Shown here one piece after another: positions 9,503 through 18,253 of a DNA stretch of 64,000 bases (positions are counted from its first letter, which is position 1; each line of letters opens with the position of its first letter). The stretch is from contig NZ_PJMW01000002.1 in NCBI RefSeq assembly GCF_002846365.1, positions 4,650,001 through 4,714,000 of the forward strand, given 5' to 3'. Made by a program: the position numbers and the translations under genes. This stretch comes from Nocardia fluminea. GTDB lineage: Bacteria; Actinomycetota; Actinomycetes; Mycobacteriales; Mycobacteriaceae. Below the pieces are notes generated by a model. That model was not told the DNA's origin and ran no database searches. It worked only from the letters and a program-made list of their open reading frames with translations.

Positions 9503-9518
9503 TTAGTTGTCTGACTGA
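9503..9518. promoter_or_regulatory. TetR operator, site 1
   Basis: TTAGTTGTCTGACTGA lies 13 bases before the NmrA-like gene start and differs by two bases from site 2 at 9564-9579. Both fit an imperfect inverted repeat TTAGT-N6-ACTRA. Repetition on both sides of the divergent promoter region is typical of TetR autoregulation with a divergent target. Confidence 0.6.
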
Positions 9519-9558
9519 CTTGCTGGACGCAAATGTATCCCACCGGCCGTGCGCTGTC

Positions 9559-9564
9559 TATAGT
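9559..9564 (+). promoter_or_regulatory. -10 box for leaderless TetR gene
   Basis: TATAGT ends 7 bases before the ATG at 9572, and there is no Shine-Dalgarno sequence. This spacing places transcription start at or next to the start codon. Confidence 0.55.
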
Positions 9565-9579
9565 TAGTTGTATGACTAA
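9564..9579. promoter_or_regulatory. TetR operator, site 2, overlapping the start codon
   Basis: TTAGTTGTATGACTAA is a perfect inverted repeat TTAGT-N6-ACTAA. It overlaps both the last base of a TATAGT -10 box (9559-9564) and the ATG at 9572, so bound repressor would cover the transcription start of its own gene. Confidence 0.65.
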
Positions 9580-10159
9580 ATCAGACGCGCAGCTCAGCCC
9601 GAAGATCGGGAAGCGAGAACGCCTGGTGCAGGCGGCGATGCGCGTGTTCTACGAGCAGGGCATCGAGAAGACGACGATCGCCGATATCGCGCGCGAGGCC
9701 GATGTCCCGGTCGGCAACGTCTACTACTACTTCAAGACCAAGGACCAGTTCATCGCCGCGGTCATCGAGCTACACGGGCAGGTGCTCGCGGGAGCCGTCG
9801 CCGAACTGGCCGAACTGCCGGGGCCCGCCGAGAAGCTGAAGGCGATGGTGCGCAGCTGGGTCGAACAACGCGAGATGGCGGCGCGCTTCGGCTGTCCGAC
9901 CGGTTCACTGGCCGCCGAACTCGACAAGCGCGAGGACGCCTTCGGGGGCGAGCCCGCCCGGGTGATCGGGCTGCTCGTGGAGTGGGCGCGAGAGCAGTTC
10001 GCGGAACTGGGGCGCGCCGACGCCGCCGAACTCGCGATCGCCTTCGTCGCCGCCTACCAGGGAATCTCCTTGCTCGCCAATACGTTTCGCGACCCGGAAC
10101 TCATGGTCACCGAGGGCGCGCGGCTGGAGCGCTGGATCGACGAACTGGCGCGGAAGTAG
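9572..10159 (+). CDS. TetR-family transcriptional regulator
   Basis: A 195-residue TetR repressor. The N-terminal HTH is complete (AAMRVFYEQGIEKTTIADIA, then VPVGNVYYYFKTKDQFI, about residues 20-62). The C-terminal part (REMAARFGCPTGSLAAELDK) resembles the ligand-binding domain of the TetR_C group that senses small organic compounds. I chose ATG 9572 rather than the in-frame ATG 9533 because of the TATAGT box 7 bases upstream and the typical N-terminal length. It is divergent from the NmrA-like gene, and two matching operator sites lie in the shared promoter; autoregulation is likely. Confidence 0.85.
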   Translation: MTKSDAQLSPKIGKRERLVQAAMRVFYEQGIEKTTIADIAREADVPVGNVYYYFKTKDQFIAAVIELHGQVLAGAVAELAELPGPAEKLKAMVRSWVEQREMAARFGCPTGSLAAELDKREDAFGGEPARVIGLLVEWAREQFAELGRADAAELAIAFVAAYQGISLLANTFRDPELMVTEGARLERWIDELARK

Positions 10160-10220
10160 CGTCAGGCCGACGGGTTCGGTGTGCCCGGCGCGAACCTCGC
10201 CGGGCCGGCCGAACATCGGC

Positions 10221-10613
10221 TCACTCGGTGGGCTGCCAGCCCGTACACACCAGGTCGATGCTGGTGATAGTGCCGTCGTCGGTGGTCAGGTAGGCGCGCT
10301 GTTCGGCGAGGCGAGGGGTGCCGACGGCCGGGTTCATGCGGACCATCCAGTGCATCGCGAGCTTGGCACCGATACGTTCACGGCCGGAGTCGACGACGGC
10401 GAAGTCGTCGGGGCCGCCGAACCAGCCGCGAAAGCGCGCGATCGCCGGCTCGGGGCCGACTTCGGTGAACGGACCGGGTGGGATCAGGCCGCGCAGGACA
10501 ACGGCGGGGGCGAGATAGGACGCCATGGCGGCGAAGTCGCGCTGGATCAGTGCGGTGAGGAACAGGTCGGCGACCGAGGTGGTCGTCTGCGGGGCGGGGG
10601 TCGAAGTAGTCAT
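10221..10613 (-). CDS. SnoaL/NTF2-like protein
   Basis: A 130-residue single-domain protein with the cone-shaped NTF2-like pattern: an N-terminal helix (SVADLFLTALIQRDFAAMAS), YLAPAVVLRGLIPPG, then alternating strands with AIARFRGWFGG and a C-terminal strand ending in a tryptophan. Such proteins are small cyclases, isomerases or ligand binders; nothing visible fixes the activity here. No clear ribosome binding site precedes the ATG. It lies 42 bases downstream of the HD-LuxR regulator in the same orientation, so the two may be co-transcribed. Confidence 0.7.
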   Translation of the reverse strand: MTTSTPAPQTTTSVADLFLTALIQRDFAAMASYLAPAVVLRGLIPPGPFTEVGPEPAIARFRGWFGGPDDFAVVDSGRERIGAKLAMHWMVRMNPAVGTPRLAEQRAYLTTDDGTITSIDLVCTGWQPTE

Positions 10614-10655
10614 GGGGAAAGTCTGCGACCCGCGCGGATGCCGAACATCGGGTGA

Positions 10656-12230
10656 TCACCCGATCTTTTCGGCCTGATCCTCGTCGGGCAGCAGGCCGTG
10701 GCGCATCGCGAACACCGCGGCAGAACCACGGCTGTGGACACCGATTTTGGTGTAGATGTGCTCGACGTGGCTGCCCGCTGTGCGCGGGCTGATGCCGAGC
10801 GCGTGGGCGATCTCGCGGGTCGAGCGACCGCGCACGAGCAGGGCAAGGACATCGAGTTCACGGGCGGTGAGTCCGGCGATCTGCGCGCGCTTGCGTGGTC
10901 GTCGTCCCTGCGCCGCGGCCAGGACGGCGGCGACGGCGTCACCGTCGAGTCGTCCCGCGGTCACTTCGGCCCGAAGTACCCGGGCTCGCTCGTCGGGAGC
11001 CATCGCGGGCCGGTGCGGTCGCTGCTCGCCGAGTGCGCGAAACATCTGCGCCGCGGCGAGAATTCGCGCGGCGGGCGGCAGCATCGACCCGGTGAGGCCG
11101 CGCGGATATCCGGACCCGTCCATCCGTTCGTAGACCATCGACGCCGGGCCGGCGAGCGCGGCCAGGTGTGGGCTGCGCGCCAGCACCCGCTCGGTCAGAT
11201 ACGGAACCATCCGCACTCGTTCGCGTTCGGACGCGGTCAGTGGTCCCGGTTTGTTCCAGATTCCCGTCGAGACGCCGATGGTGCCGAGGCGGCACACCAG
11301 CGCCGCCCGTCGCACAGTGACCGCCTGTTCGGCGGACAGGCCGTACTCGCGGGCCGCGGCATCGGCCAGATCGGCGACTGCGCGCGAATGACCGAGAAAC
11401 CACGTAGCCTTCGCGTCCGAGTAATCGGCGAAAACGGCGAGGACGTCGGTCAGTTCAGCGGCCGGGATCGGTCTGTCCAGTGCCGCGCAGCCGTCGATCA
11501 CCTGCTGCCAGGCATCGACCTGGTCCAGACCGTCGAGCATCGCCCCGTCGCCTCGGATACACAGTTCGACCAACTCGGGATCGAACTCGGTTCCACTGCG
11601 CGACCGCAACATTCGCACCGCCGCGTCGACGCCGCCCACCCTGGCATGGACTTCGGCGTCGTCGGCGATGTGCACGACGCGCATCACCCGGATAATCGCC
11701 TCGCCCCGCAATCCGCCGGGAACGCCGCGGCCGTCCCACCGTTCGAAGGCCTGCGGGAGCGCACCTCGGACCGTCGCGGGCAGGTCGAGGCGTTCGGCGA
11801 TGTCGGCCGCGGTGCGGCAATGGGTGAGGAACGAGTCCATGGTGTCGCGGACGCCGCCGGCGAGGAACCGGCCTGTTACGGAGATCCGTCGCAGCGGCGA
11901 AGCGCCCTCCGCGAGGTGCCCGAGCAGGAAGGCCATCATCGGCAACCCGGTTTTGTCGATGTCGTAGCTGTCCGCCCGGATCCGCAGATCGTCACCGAAC
12001 CAGCGCGCCATCTCGGGGGAGTCGGCGACGCAGCCGACCCACGCCAGCAGTGAGACGTAGTAGGCGGCGGCGCGATCGGCCTCGGACAACCCCGCGGCCT
12101 CGGCGAGCCGGACGGCGAGCACGGTCTGGCGCAGGACATGTTCCTGCGGCTGGCCGAGTCCGAGGTCGGTGGCCAGTGACAGCGAGGCGACGAGTTCGGC
12201 GAGCCGAAGGGGTCGGGACGGGTCCGTCAC
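10656..12230 (-). CDS. Tandem degenerate HD-GYP-like regulator with LuxR HTH
   Basis: A 524-residue protein with two HD-GYP-like units and a C-terminal LuxR HTH (LTARELDVLALLVRGRSTRE, then ALGISPRTAGSHVEHIYTKI; about residues 460-522). Each unit keeps a DG.G.P.GL motif (WDGRGVPGGLRG near residue 168, MDGSGYPRGLTG near residue 370), but the metal-binding HD dyads are lost: LLAWVGCVAD in the first half and LVCRLGTIGV in the second. Cyclic-nucleotide phosphodiesterase activity is therefore doubtful, and ligand sensing coupled to DNA binding is more likely. Start GTG 12230. It is divergent from the padR-like gene; target genes are unknown. Confidence 0.8.
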   Translation of the reverse strand: MTDPSRPLRLAELVASLSLATDLGLGQPQEHVLRQTVLAVRLAEAAGLSEADRAAAYYVSLLAWVGCVADSPEMARWFGDDLRIRADSYDIDKTGLPMMAFLLGHLAEGASPLRRISVTGRFLAGGVRDTMDSFLTHCRTAADIAERLDLPATVRGALPQAFERWDGRGVPGGLRGEAIIRVMRVVHIADDAEVHARVGGVDAAVRMLRSRSGTEFDPELVELCIRGDGAMLDGLDQVDAWQQVIDGCAALDRPIPAAELTDVLAVFADYSDAKATWFLGHSRAVADLADAAAREYGLSAEQAVTVRRAALVCRLGTIGVSTGIWNKPGPLTASERERVRMVPYLTERVLARSPHLAALAGPASMVYERMDGSGYPRGLTGSMLPPAARILAAAQMFRALGEQRPHRPAMAPDERARVLRAEVTAGRLDGDAVAAVLAAAQGRRPRKRAQIAGLTARELDVLALLVRGRSTREIAHALGISPRTAGSHVEHIYTKIGVHSRGSAAVFAMRHGLLPDEDQAEKIG

Positions 12231-12269
12231 GAATTCAGATTACTCCTTGCGCTCGATGCATTGCCGATA

Positions 12270-12280
12270 TATCGTCGATA
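12270..12280. promoter_or_regulatory. Palindrome between HD-LuxR and PadR genes
   Basis: TATCG-T-CGATA is a perfect 11-bp dyad, embedded in a longer AT-rich stretch (ATATATCG before, GTGTCAAG after) 36 bases before the padR-like ATG. AT-rich TATCGATA-type dyads are common PadR operators, so autoregulation is likely. Confidence 0.5.
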
Positions 12281-12316
12281 GTGTCAAGAACATCGAGAGA
12301 GCCTGAGGAGGCTGTC

Positions 12317-12994
12317 ATGCATAACCAAGAACAACGAGAATTCGGACACTTCCGGCGCGGTCGCGGACCGGGCCCCCGGGAATTCGGTCCCGACCGGCAG
12401 CAGTTCCGGCACGGCGGGCGTCATGGCCACGGTCCCGAGTTCGGACCGGGTTTCGGCCCAGGTTTCGGACCGGGCTTCGGTCCCGGTTTCGGTCGTGGGC
12501 GCGGACGCGGCGGTCGTGGCAGGCGCGGCGACGTGCGGGCCGCGGTGCTGCTGCTGCTCGTCGAGCGGCCCATGCACGGCTACGAGCTGATCCAGCAGAT
12601 CCGTGACCGCAGCGACGATGTCTGGCGTCCCAGCCCCGGGTCCATCTACCCGGCATTGGCCCAGCTCGAGGACGAGGGCCTGGTCCTCATCGAGAAGGTG
12701 GCGGGTCGCAAGACCGCACAGCTCACCGACGAGGGCAAGGCCTATGTCGAGACCCATCGTGAGGATCTCGGCGACCCCTGGGCCGAGGTCAGGCAGGACG
12801 TCGGCGCCCAGGCGCTGGACCTGCGCGGGCTGGTGGGACAGGTGATGGGCGCGGTCGGTCAGGTGGCCCAGGTCGGTACGGCGCAGCAGGCGGCGAAGGC
12901 GGCCGAGGTGCTCGCCGAGACCCGCCGGGCGCTGTACCGAATCCTCGCCGAGGACGATGTCACCACCGAGGGCGACGCAACCCCCGAGAAGTGA
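12317..12994 (+). CDS. PadR-family transcriptional regulator with FGPG repeats
   Basis: A 225-residue PadR-type regulator. The winged-helix domain spans about residues 73-150 (RAAVLLLLVERPMHGYELIQ, PSPGSIYPALAQLEDEGLV, GRKTAQLTDEGKAY) and is followed by a helical C-terminal segment. The first ~70 residues are His/Gly/Arg-rich and contain four exact FGPG repeats (12440-12487) plus an RGRGRGGRGRRG stretch; this Gly-rich head is often seen on actinobacterial PadR proteins of this kind. ATG 12317 has GAGGAG about 8 bases upstream. A palindrome at 12270-12280 is a likely autoregulatory site. The target gene is not evident. Confidence 0.85.
   Translation: MHNQEQREFGHFRRGRGPGPREFGPDRQQFRHGGRHGHGPEFGPGFGPGFGPGFGPGFGRGRGRGGRGRRGDVRAAVLLLLVERPMHGYELIQQIRDRSDDVWRPSPGSIYPALAQLEDEGLVLIEKVAGRKTAQLTDEGKAYVETHREDLGDPWAEVRQDVGAQALDLRGLVGQVMGAVGQVAQVGTAQQAAKAAEVLAETRRALYRILAEDDVTTEGDATPEK
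12440..12487 (+). repeat. Four tandem 12-bp repeats encoding FGPG
   Basis: Four in-frame copies of TTCGGNCCNGGN inside the padR-like gene. Third codon positions differ between copies while the peptide stays identical, so the repeat is maintained at protein level rather than being a fresh DNA duplication. Confidence 0.85.
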
Positions 12995-13056
12995 GGGCGT
13001 CGTGAACGCCCTTCCCGGCGTGCGGTTGTCGGTCTCATGGAGTAATTGTTTGGGAC

Positions 13057-14076
13057 ATGGAACAACTGGGAACGTTGTGGGGTTGGGGAACATCACGATT
13101 GCGCGGCGCGATGTCGGTCACGGCACTCGCCTGCACGGCGGTGATCGGTGTGTCGTTCGCACCGGTCGCCGCCGCTGAACCGGCGGGCTATCGGCCCGCT
13201 GTCATACCGATGCAAGCGGGGCCGGCGCAGGTCGATCACCTCGATGCCGCCCATTACATCAAAGCCAATCCGGACTCGGTTCCGGTGGGGCTCAACAACT
13301 TCGGGTGTACACCCACCGCCGAACACCCGCGTCCGATCGTGTTGGTACACGGTACCGACTCGAGCGCGTACTCCGACTGGGCGGGCATCGGACCGCAGCT
13401 GGTGTCGGCCGGCTACTGCGTCTTCGCGCTGAACTACGGTGGGGCGCCGGGCGCCGTAACCTACGGCACCGAGGACATGCGCGTCAGTTTCGCCCAGCTC
13501 GCCCAGTTCGTCGACGATGTCCTCGTCGCGACCCAGGCGACCAAGGTCGATCTGGTCGGGTTCTCACAGGGGGCGAACGTCAGCCGGTTCTATGTCAACA
13601 AGCTCGGGGGCGCGCCGAAGGTCGGAACCTGGGTCGGGCTGGCCTCACCCAGTTACGGCGGGGTCATGTACGGACTGGTCCCGGTGGGACAGGCCGTTCC
13701 CGGCTTGATGGATGTCTTCGCGAAGGTCACCTCCACGGCCGCGGTCCAGCAGGCGCAGGGAGAACCGCTCATGGTGGAACTCAACGCCGGCGGCGACACC
13801 GTGCCCGGTGTCCGCTACGTCACCGTCGGCAGCCGGGTCGACGAGATGATCCAGCCGTTCTCCAACATCGCGCTGCGCGGTGCGGGCGCGGAGAACCTCG
13901 TCCTGCAGGACCTGTGCGCCGACGACCTGACCGGGCACTTCCACCTGGTCTACGACCCCTTCGTGCAGCAGTTGCTCCAGCGCGTCCTCGACCCCGCACG
14001 GGCACCCGCACCGGTCTGCGCGCCGGTCCCGCTCGGCACCGGCATCCCCGAGGTGATCATCGCGGGCAACTCCTGA
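13057..14076 (+). CDS. Secreted class-2-type lipase / alpha-beta hydrolase
   Basis: A 339-residue exported esterase or lipase. A basic N-terminus and hydrophobic core (MSVTALACTAVIGVSFAP) end in an AAA cleavage site near residue 42. The mature enzyme has the oxyanion loop IVLVHGTDSS near residue 93, the nucleophile elbow GFSQG near residue 168, and a late His (LTGHFHLVYDP) completing the Ser-Asp-His triad, as in the LipA/EstB group of actinobacterial secreted lipases. The ATG at 13057 is used; ATG 13111 would also leave a usable signal peptide. It likely acts on acyl esters outside the cell. Confidence 0.85.
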   Translation: MEQLGTLWGWGTSRLRGAMSVTALACTAVIGVSFAPVAAAEPAGYRPAVIPMQAGPAQVDHLDAAHYIKANPDSVPVGLNNFGCTPTAEHPRPIVLVHGTDSSAYSDWAGIGPQLVSAGYCVFALNYGGAPGAVTYGTEDMRVSFAQLAQFVDDVLVATQATKVDLVGFSQGANVSRFYVNKLGGAPKVGTWVGLASPSYGGVMYGLVPVGQAVPGLMDVFAKVTSTAAVQQAQGEPLMVELNAGGDTVPGVRYVTVGSRVDEMIQPFSNIALRGAGAENLVLQDLCADDLTGHFHLVYDPFVQQLLQRVLDPARAPAPVCAPVPLGTGIPEVIIAGNS

Positions 14077-14152
14077 CAGCCGGGCTGGACGGAAGCACCT
14101 CGCGGGGTCACTAGACTGGGACGACCGCAATTCGTCCTCCCCGGGAGCCGCC

Positions 14153-14692
14153 GTGACCATTCAGCCCGTTCGCCTGTTCGGCGATCCGATCCTGCGTTCT
14201 CGTGCCGACGCGGTCACCGAGTTCGGTCCCGACCTCGCCACGTTGGTCGCCGACCTCACCGAGACCATGCACGACGACGGCGGGGTCGGGATGGCCGCGC
14301 CACAGATCGGCGTCGGGCTGCGGGTCTTCGTCTACGACACCGGCGACGCCGCCGGGCATGTGGTGAATCCGGAATGGACGGCCGTCGGGTCCGACGAACA
14401 GGTCGGACCCGAGGGCTGTCTGTCGATCCCCGGCGTGCGTTACGACGTGCGCCGGGCCGCGCGCGTGCGGGTCAGCGGGGTCGACGTCACCGGTGCGCCG
14501 GTCGAATTCGAGGCCGACGGTCTGCTCGCGCGCTGCGTACAGCACGAGTACGACCACCTCGACGGCGTGCTGTTCGTCAACCGGCTGGAACCGGCCGACC
14601 GCAAGGACGCGATGCGCACCATCCGCGAATCCGACTGGTTCCGCGGCGGGATCACCGTGCGTGAGTCCAGCGGTGTCGGCGGTGGTCGCTGA
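14153..14692 (+). CDS. def: Peptide deformylase
   Basis: Def removes the N-formyl group from nascent proteins using a metal ion. The three signature motifs are intact: [11 protein letters not shown] near residue 43, EGCLSIPG near residue 85 with the metal-binding Cys, and [11 protein letters not shown] near residue 127 with the two metal-binding His and catalytic Glu. The 179-residue length is normal for the mycobacterial type. The GTG at 14153 follows GGGAG; a TAGACT -10-like box lies at 14113-14118. The TGA overlaps the fmt ATG by one base, coupling the formylation and deformylation enzymes. Confidence 0.97.
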   Translation: MTIQPVRLFGDPILRSRADAVTEFGPDLATLVADLTETMHDDGGVGMAAPQIGVGLRVFVYDTGDAAGHVVNPEWTAVGSDEQVGPEGCLSIPGVRYDVRRAARVRVSGVDVTGAPVEFEADGLLARCVQHEYDHLDGVLFVNRLEPADRKDAMRTIRESDWFRGGITVRESSGVGGGR

Positions 14693-15615
14693 TGCGCGTA
14701 GTTTTCGCCGGCACGCCCGAACCCGCTGTGCCCTCGCTGCGCCGGTTGATCGAGAGCGAAGGCCACGAGGTCGTCGCGGTGGTCACCCGGCCCGACGCGG
14801 TCGCCGGCCGTGGCCGCAAGCTCCTGCGCTCGCCGGTCGGGCAGCTCGCCGACGAACACGGTATTCCGGTGCTCACGCCGCGCAAGCCCTCCGAGCCCGA
14901 ATTCGTCGCCGCGCTCACCGAGCTCGCACCGGACTGCTGCCCGGTCGTCGCCTACGGTGCGCTGCTACCGCAGCAGGTGCTCGACATCCCCGCGCACGGC
15001 TGGATCAACCTGCACTTCTCGCTGCTGCCCGCCTGGCGCGGGGCGGCGCCCGTGCAGGCGGCCATCGACGCGGGTGACGACATGACCGGCGCGTCGACGT
15101 TCCTGATCGAAGCCGGCCTCGACACCGGCCCGGTGTACGGGGTGATGACCGAGAAGATCGGGCTCACCGACACCGCGGGCGAACTGCTCGCCCGGCTCGC
15201 CGAGGCGGGTGCCGTGCTGCTCGAGAAGACGCTGGACGGGGTGGAAGACGGTTCGCTGCAAGCGATTCCGCAGTCCCATGACGGCGTGACCTACGCGCCG
15301 AAGGTGACCGTGGAAGCCGGGCGGATCGGGTTCGACGAACCCGCCCTTGCCATCCACCGCCACATCCGCGCCGTCACCCCGGCGCCCGGCGCGTGGACCG
15401 AGGTGAACGGGCTGCGCCTCAAACTCGGCCCGGTGGAAATGGTGGAGGAAACCTTGCCCGAACGCGAGATCGAGGTGCGCAAATCCGGCGTCTTCGTCGG
15501 AACATCGACCATAGCGGTCCGCCTGGGGCAGGTCCAGCCGCCCGGCAAGAAGATGATGAACGCCCTGGACTGGGCACGTGGTGCCCGTCTCGCACCCGGC
15601 ACGGTGATCGGATGA
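14692..15615 (+). CDS. fmt: Methionyl-tRNA formyltransferase
   Basis: Fmt formylates initiator Met-tRNA using 10-formyl-tetrahydrofolate. The 307-residue protein has the catalytic domain motifs ([13 protein letters not shown] at the start, [17 protein letters not shown] near residue 105, with the Asn-His-Asp active site completed by GLDTGPV near residue 142) and the C-terminal anticodon-fold domain. The start ATG overlaps the def stop (TGATG) and its stop overlaps the rsmB start (ATGA), so def-fmt-rsmB is tightly coupled. The same order occurs in mycobacteria. Confidence 0.97.
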   Translation: MRVVFAGTPEPAVPSLRRLIESEGHEVVAVVTRPDAVAGRGRKLLRSPVGQLADEHGIPVLTPRKPSEPEFVAALTELAPDCCPVVAYGALLPQQVLDIPAHGWINLHFSLLPAWRGAAPVQAAIDAGDDMTGASTFLIEAGLDTGPVYGVMTEKIGLTDTAGELLARLAEAGAVLLEKTLDGVEDGSLQAIPQSHDGVTYAPKVTVEAGRIGFDEPALAIHRHIRAVTPAPGAWTEVNGLRLKLGPVEMVEETLPEREIEVRKSGVFVGTSTIAVRLGQVQPPGKKMMNALDWARGARLAPGTVIG

Positions 15616-17786
15616 GCGCCTCCGACCGCCGCCGTCGCCGCGAAGCCGACGCAGCGAAGGGCGTGAGCCCGCGCGACGACCGCAAACCCACCGGCAAGTC
15701 CGGTGCGAGCCCGCGCGACGACCGCAAACCCACCGGCAAGTCCGGTGCGAGCCCGCGCGACGACCGCAAACCCACCGGCAAGTCCGGTGCGAGCCCGCGC
15801 GACGACCGCAAGATCACCGGCAAGAACGTCGACGGCGGCTGGGCCGCCCGCGCCGCGAAGGGCACCACCACCCCGCGCGCCGAGGGCGACCGCTGGACGG
15901 GCCGCGACGACCGCGGCGGCTCCGACCGGCCTCGCCGCGACGACAGCCGACCCGGCGCTGCCCGCCGTTCCGACGACCGCCCCGGTTTCACGCGCGGCGC
16001 GCAGGGCCGTGACGTGGGAAATCAGCGTGGTGACGCGCCGCGAACCGGTGCGCCGCGTCGCGAAGACGACCGTCCCGGCTTCGGCCGCAACGCGGGTGAC
16101 CGCGCGCAGAACCACGGCGCGGGCGATCGGCGTGACGACGCGCCGCGGTCCGCGTCTCGTCGCGAAGACGACCGCCCCGGTTTCGGCGGTAAGGCACCCG
16201 CGCAGCGGGGTGGCGCGACCGCCCCGCGTGGGGCCGCGGGCCGCGGCGGTGCCGGTGAAGGGCGATCCGATCGTGGGTCGCGCCCCGATCGTGGTGCGCG
16301 CGAAGCGGATTCGCGCGGACGTGGCGCGGCGGGCCGCGATGCCGGTGCGCGCGATGCCGGTGCGCGCGGTGCCGGACCGGCGGGCACAGCGCCCGCTCAG
16401 CGTCGTCCCGAGCGTCCCGATCCCAGCGTGCCCAGTCCGCGCAAGCGACGCGGCGAGCCGGTGGATCCCGCGCGTGAGGTCGCCCTCGATGTGCTGCGGG
16501 CCGTGCGTGAGCGCGACGCCTATGCCAATCTCGCGCTGCCGAAGCTGTTGCGCGAGCGCAAGATCAGTGGACGCGATGCCGCGTTCGCGACCGAGCTCAC
16601 CTACGGCGCCAGCCGTTCGCAGGGCCAGCTCGACGCGGTGATCTCGGCATGCGCGGGCCGGCCGGTCGACGAGATCGACGGACCCATCCTCGACATCCTG
16701 CGTCTCGGCGTCTACCAGTTGCTGCGGACCCGCACCGGCGCGCACGCCGCCGTCGACACCTCCGTCGACCTGGCCAGCGCCGAATTCGGCCAGGGCCGTG
16801 CCGGTTTCGTCAACGCGGTGCTGCGTCGGGCGGGGGAGAAGACCGCCGAGGAATGGATCGCCGAGTTGGCCCCCGCCGACCCGGTCGGCAAGCTCGCCTT
16901 CGAGCACGCCCATCCCAAATGGATCGCCCAGTCCTTCGCCGACGCGCTCGGCGCGCAGGCAGGCGAGCTCGACGCACTCCTGAAAGCCGACGACGAGCGG
17001 CCGGTCGTGCACCTGGTCGCCCGGCCCGGCGAGATCACCTCCGAAGAGCTTGCGCTGGTCACCGGCGGCGAGGAGGGCCGCTGGTCCCCGTACGCGGTGT
17101 ATCTCGACGGCGGCGATCCCGGCCTGCTGGAACCGGTCCGCGACGGTATCGCCTCCGTCCAGGACGAGGGCAGCCAGCTGGTCGCGCTCGCTCTCACCCG
17201 CGCACCGCTGGAGGGCCCCGACAAGGGGCGCTGGCTCGATCTCTGCGCGGGTCCCGGCGGCAAGGCGGCTCTGCTCGGCGCGCTCGCTGCGATCGACCTG
17301 TTCACTGTCGACGCCGTGGAACCGGCCGAGCACCGCGCCGAACTTGTCCGCAAATCCACCCGGAATCTGCCCGTCACCGTGCATGTCGCCGACGGACGCG
17401 ACAGCGGCCTGACCCCCGGCTACGACCGCGTTCTCGTCGACGCGCCGTGCACGGGTCTCGGTGCCCTGCGCCGTCGTCCGGAGGCACGTTGGCGGCGCAC
17501 CCCGGCCGACGTGGCGGAGCTGGTGACCCTCCAGCGCGAACTCCTCACCGCCGCCTGGGATCTGGTGCGCCCCGGCGGAGTCGTCGTGTATTCGACCTGC
17601 TCGCCGCATCTCGCCGAAACAGTGTCGGTGGTCGCCGATTTCGTCCGCCGCACCGGCGCCGAAGAACTCGACAGCCGCGAGTTCCTGCCCGGTGTCACCG
17701 ATCTCGGTGACGGCCCGTCCGCGCAGCTGTGGCCGCACCGTCACGGCACCGACGCCATGTTCCTGGCGACCTTGCGCAAGAAGTAG
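15612..17786 (+). CDS. rsmB: 16S rRNA (cytosine-967-C5) methyltransferase with long N-terminal tail
   Basis: RsmB (Sun/Fmu) methylates C967 of 16S rRNA. The catalytic half has a NusB-like domain (about residues 285-430), the SAM site [15 protein letters not shown], and the two catalytic cysteines in [18 protein letters not shown] and [11 protein letters not shown]. At 724 residues it is about 270 longer than usual (M. tuberculosis Fmu is near 457 by memory). The extra N-terminal ~280 residues are Arg/Asp/Gly-rich, apparently disordered, and start with four [11 protein letters not shown] repeats. ATG 15612 is fixed by the ATGA overlap with fmt. The tail could bind RNA or ribosomes; that is inference. 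Confidence 0.92.
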   Translation: MSASDRRRRREADAAKGVSPRDDRKPTGKSGASPRDDRKPTGKSGASPRDDRKPTGKSGASPRDDRKITGKNVDGGWAARAAKGTTTPRAEGDRWTGRDDRGGSDRPRRDDSRPGAARRSDDRPGFTRGAQGRDVGNQRGDAPRTGAPRREDDRPGFGRNAGDRAQNHGAGDRRDDAPRSASRREDDRPGFGGKAPAQRGGATAPRGAAGRGGAGEGRSDRGSRPDRGAREADSRGRGAAGRDAGARDAGARGAGPAGTAPAQRRPERPDPSVPSPRKRRGEPVDPAREVALDVLRAVRERDAYANLALPKLLRERKISGRDAAFATELTYGASRSQGQLDAVISACAGRPVDEIDGPILDILRLGVYQLLRTRTGAHAAVDTSVDLASAEFGQGRAGFVNAVLRRAGEKTAEEWIAELAPADPVGKLAFEHAHPKWIAQSFADALGAQAGELDALLKADDERPVVHLVARPGEITSEELALVTGGEEGRWSPYAVYLDGGDPGLLEPVRDGIASVQDEGSQLVALALTRAPLEGPDKGRWLDLCAGPGGKAALLGALAAIDLFTVDAVEPAEHRAELVRKSTRNLPVTVHVADGRDSGLTPGYDRVLVDAPCTGLGALRRRPEARWRRTPADVAELVTLQRELLTAAWDLVRPGGVVVYSTCSPHLAETVSVVADFVRRTGAEELDSREFLPGVTDLGDGPSAQLWPHRHGTDAMFLATLRKK
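15666..15827 (+). repeat. 42-bp in-frame tandem repeats in rsmB
   Basis: Three identical 42-bp units (15666-15707, 15708-15749, 15750-15791) and a diverged fourth (from 15792) encode [14 protein letters not shown]. Nucleotide identity between units, including third positions, indicates recent expansion by slippage or unequal recombination, so copy number may vary between strains. Confidence 0.9.
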
Positions 17787-17881
17787 ACGACGACAGGACT
17801 ATCGGCGCCGTTCCCGCACAGGGGACGGCGCCGTTCCATTCGTCCAAGCGAGAAGCGGGCGCCGGGGAGGAGAATCGGCGG

Positions 17882-18226
17882 ATGGCGATGACATGGGATC
17901 AGGTGGTCGCGATGGCGACGGCACTGCCGGGTGTGGCGGAAGGCACCTGGTGGCGCAGTCCGGGCCTGAATGTCGGCGGCAAGAGCTTCGCCCGGCTCCG
18001 CGACGAGGCCGAAGGCGGCCTCGTTCTGCTCTGTGAGCCCACGGAGAAGGAGGCGCTGCTGGCCTCCGGCGACCCGGCCTTCTACACGACCCCGCACTAC
18101 GACGGGTACCCGTACATCCTGATCGACCTCGACACGGTCGACCCGCAACAGCTCACCGAGCTGCTCGACAGCGCCTGGTGGCTGCGCGCACCCGCGAAGC
18201 TGCGGCGGGCGAGGCAGGGGAGCTAG
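17882..18226 (+). CDS. YjbR/MmcQ-family protein
   Basis: A 114-residue protein of the YjbR (MmcQ-like) fold, a small alpha/beta domain with DNA-binding-like topology but no established enzymatic role. Typical features are ALPGVAEGTWWRSPGLNVGGK near the start, RLRDEAEGGLVLLCEPTEK in the middle, and LLDSAWWLRAPAKLRR at the end. ATG 17882 is chosen over the upstream frame because GGAG precedes it by about 9 bases and the family begins M..DQVVAMA. It follows rsmB by 95 bases and converges on sigF. Confidence 0.8.
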   Translation: MAMTWDQVVAMATALPGVAEGTWWRSPGLNVGGKSFARLRDEAEGGLVLLCEPTEKEALLASGDPAFYTTPHYDGYPYILIDLDTVDPQQLTELLDSAWWLRAPAKLRRARQGS

Positions 18227-18253
18227 GAGAGGACGCCGTTGTCCTGTCCCGAG

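Noticed and set aside
15666..15827. CRISPR-like repeats in rsmB
   Set aside because: The 42-bp units are directly adjacent and in frame with a coding sequence; no spacers.
15291..17744. 817-residue open frame on the minus strand
   Set aside because: It is the antisense shadow of rsmB and fmt, produced by high GC content and the absence of A/T-rich stop codons; it shows only low-complexity Gly/Ala/Arg sequence.
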